DNA from: Musa acuminata AAA Group
Taxonomy: Eukaryota > Streptophyta > Magnoliopsida > Zingiberales > Musaceae
Assembly: GCF_036884655.1 (NCBI RefSeq)
Contig: NC_088357.1
Location: 12,861,001 to 12,925,000 of the forward strand
Direction: 5' to 3'
Length of the DNA: 64,000 nucleotides
In this document: positions 61,050-64,000 of the stretch, in pieces
Numbering within the stretch: the stretch's first letter is position 1
How the letters are laid out: the number at the start of each line of letters is the position of its first letter
Notes under the pieces: generated by a model
Seen by the model: the letters and a program-made list of their open reading frames with translations, nothing else
What the model was told of the DNA's origin: nothing
Databases searched by the model: none
Program-made: the position numbers and the translations under genes

Positions 61050-61880
61050 GACCGTTTTCAACCAAATCAGTCGAGCTATATTAAAGGGTCTCTTTGAAGC
61101 CACAAGGTTTTATTTCTCCTAGAAAAACTCATATCACAAAAGCTCATTTACTTTAATCCCAATACTAGTTGGATTAAGATTAGGACCATCCTTACCCAAA
61201 TAAAGACAGCTACAGAGAGAGGGTTCTATGCACCAATCTTAAATAAGTCCTAATAATATTAGGATTCTTCAAGTCCTAAAGGCGTTATGACTCTGCAAGA
61301 CTTGAAGATATTAGAACTCTGTAACTCCTAACTTCATTCAGATTCTTCAAGTTCTAACATAGTTAGGACTTTACACCTTCCACAACTATAAAAAGAGGAG
61401 GAGAACCCCATCCAAAGCATCCTAAAGTAATCAAAGAAATCTCCAACAAAGAGTTAGTCGACCCTAGTTCTATAGCCTAAAATTAGCGAGGAGAAGAGAC
61501 GAAAAAATTCTGCACTTTACAATCTACTTCTTTCGACTTCAATCTTCTTCCTCATGTTCTAGCAACCCAAAACATGTTGCTTGCTGTCCAAACATCAATA
61601 GGAGGTTCCAACAATAAGGGTGAAGGAAGAGATCGAAGTGGATAGTAATATGCAAACTGCTAAGAGCACTCAAGTACTGTCCAAAAACAACATGCATTCT
61701 TATACATCTATAAACTTTGTATCACATTTTTAATTTCATTGTTTTAAATCTTGTAGTTAGTACTTTAGCTTTATAAGCAATAAAGATTATTTTCTTTCGA
61801 TTTTATGCTTGATTTTTTTTTTATGATAATTCTCTTGTTCGTCAAAATTCTTACCCCAAAGGTAGTATCAAATTTATAGA
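61050..61880 (+). repeat. Possible decayed LTR
   Basis: A plus-strand TATAAAAAG at about 61388 is followed by a pyrimidine-rich leader-like region, AATAAA near 61780 and, near 61865, AGTATCAAA, which resembles a degraded primer-binding site. No ends or target-site duplication found, so this is only a suggestion. Confidence 0.25.
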
Positions 61881-63983
<2,103 letters not shown>

Positions 63984-64000
63984 CATTGTGTATTTTAATC

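Overview
This window looks like nuclear DNA from a flowering plant. It has intron-containing genes with GT-AG junctions, AT-rich introns and intergenic DNA, GC-rich first exons, plant-only protein families (LBD, group I bZIP) and LTR retrotransposons. The GC-rich exons in an AT-rich background suggest a monocot, perhaps a banana relative; that is inference and cannot be proved here. All eukaryotic gene models were built by hand: open frames were joined at splice sites whose phases agree.

Left third (1-16800): transposable elements. A minus-strand Ty1-copia element fills 3619-12448 (two 1495-bp LTRs, primer-binding site, long leader, gag-pol, polypurine tract). Its left LTR is shared with a second internal domain of the same family (1-3617) that runs off the window. 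This gives a tandem LTR-internal-LTR-internal array with a 7335-bp period. The complete copy has one amber codon in gag-pol. To the right, a 2.2-kb solo LTR of another family (13217-15406, 5-bp target-site duplication GTTCC) sits inside older repeat DNA.

Middle (16800-46200): host genes. In order they are: a 58-residue cytochrome bc1 subunit (QCR10 type, +); a cysteine-rich protein resembling the Cys-rich part of extra-large G proteins (+); a group I bZIP transcription factor (+); a TRM1-like tRNA guanine-26 dimethyltransferase with a probable organelle transit peptide (-, six exons); a ten-exon type I membrane protein that I do not recognise (-); and a DUF688-like single-exon protein (+). 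The bZIP and TRM1-like genes converge on a block of four 76-bp tandem repeats. The membrane-protein and DUF688-like genes diverge from a 2.9-kb spacer.

Right part (46200-64000): a gene-poor AT-rich stretch with a heavily decayed plus-strand LINE (about 49400-55020), then an LBD (LOB-domain) transcription factor of the LBD1/LBD11 type (59332-60161) with a 14-nt first coding exon, then apparently gene-free DNA ending in a TA microsatellite.

The genes do not form one pathway; this is ordinary plant gene order broken by repeats. I found no CRISPR array, operon or RNA gene, and no evidence for a wholly new molecular system. The most unusual structures are the tandem shared-LTR copia array with its hairpin-studded leader and LTR, and the unrecognised membrane protein.
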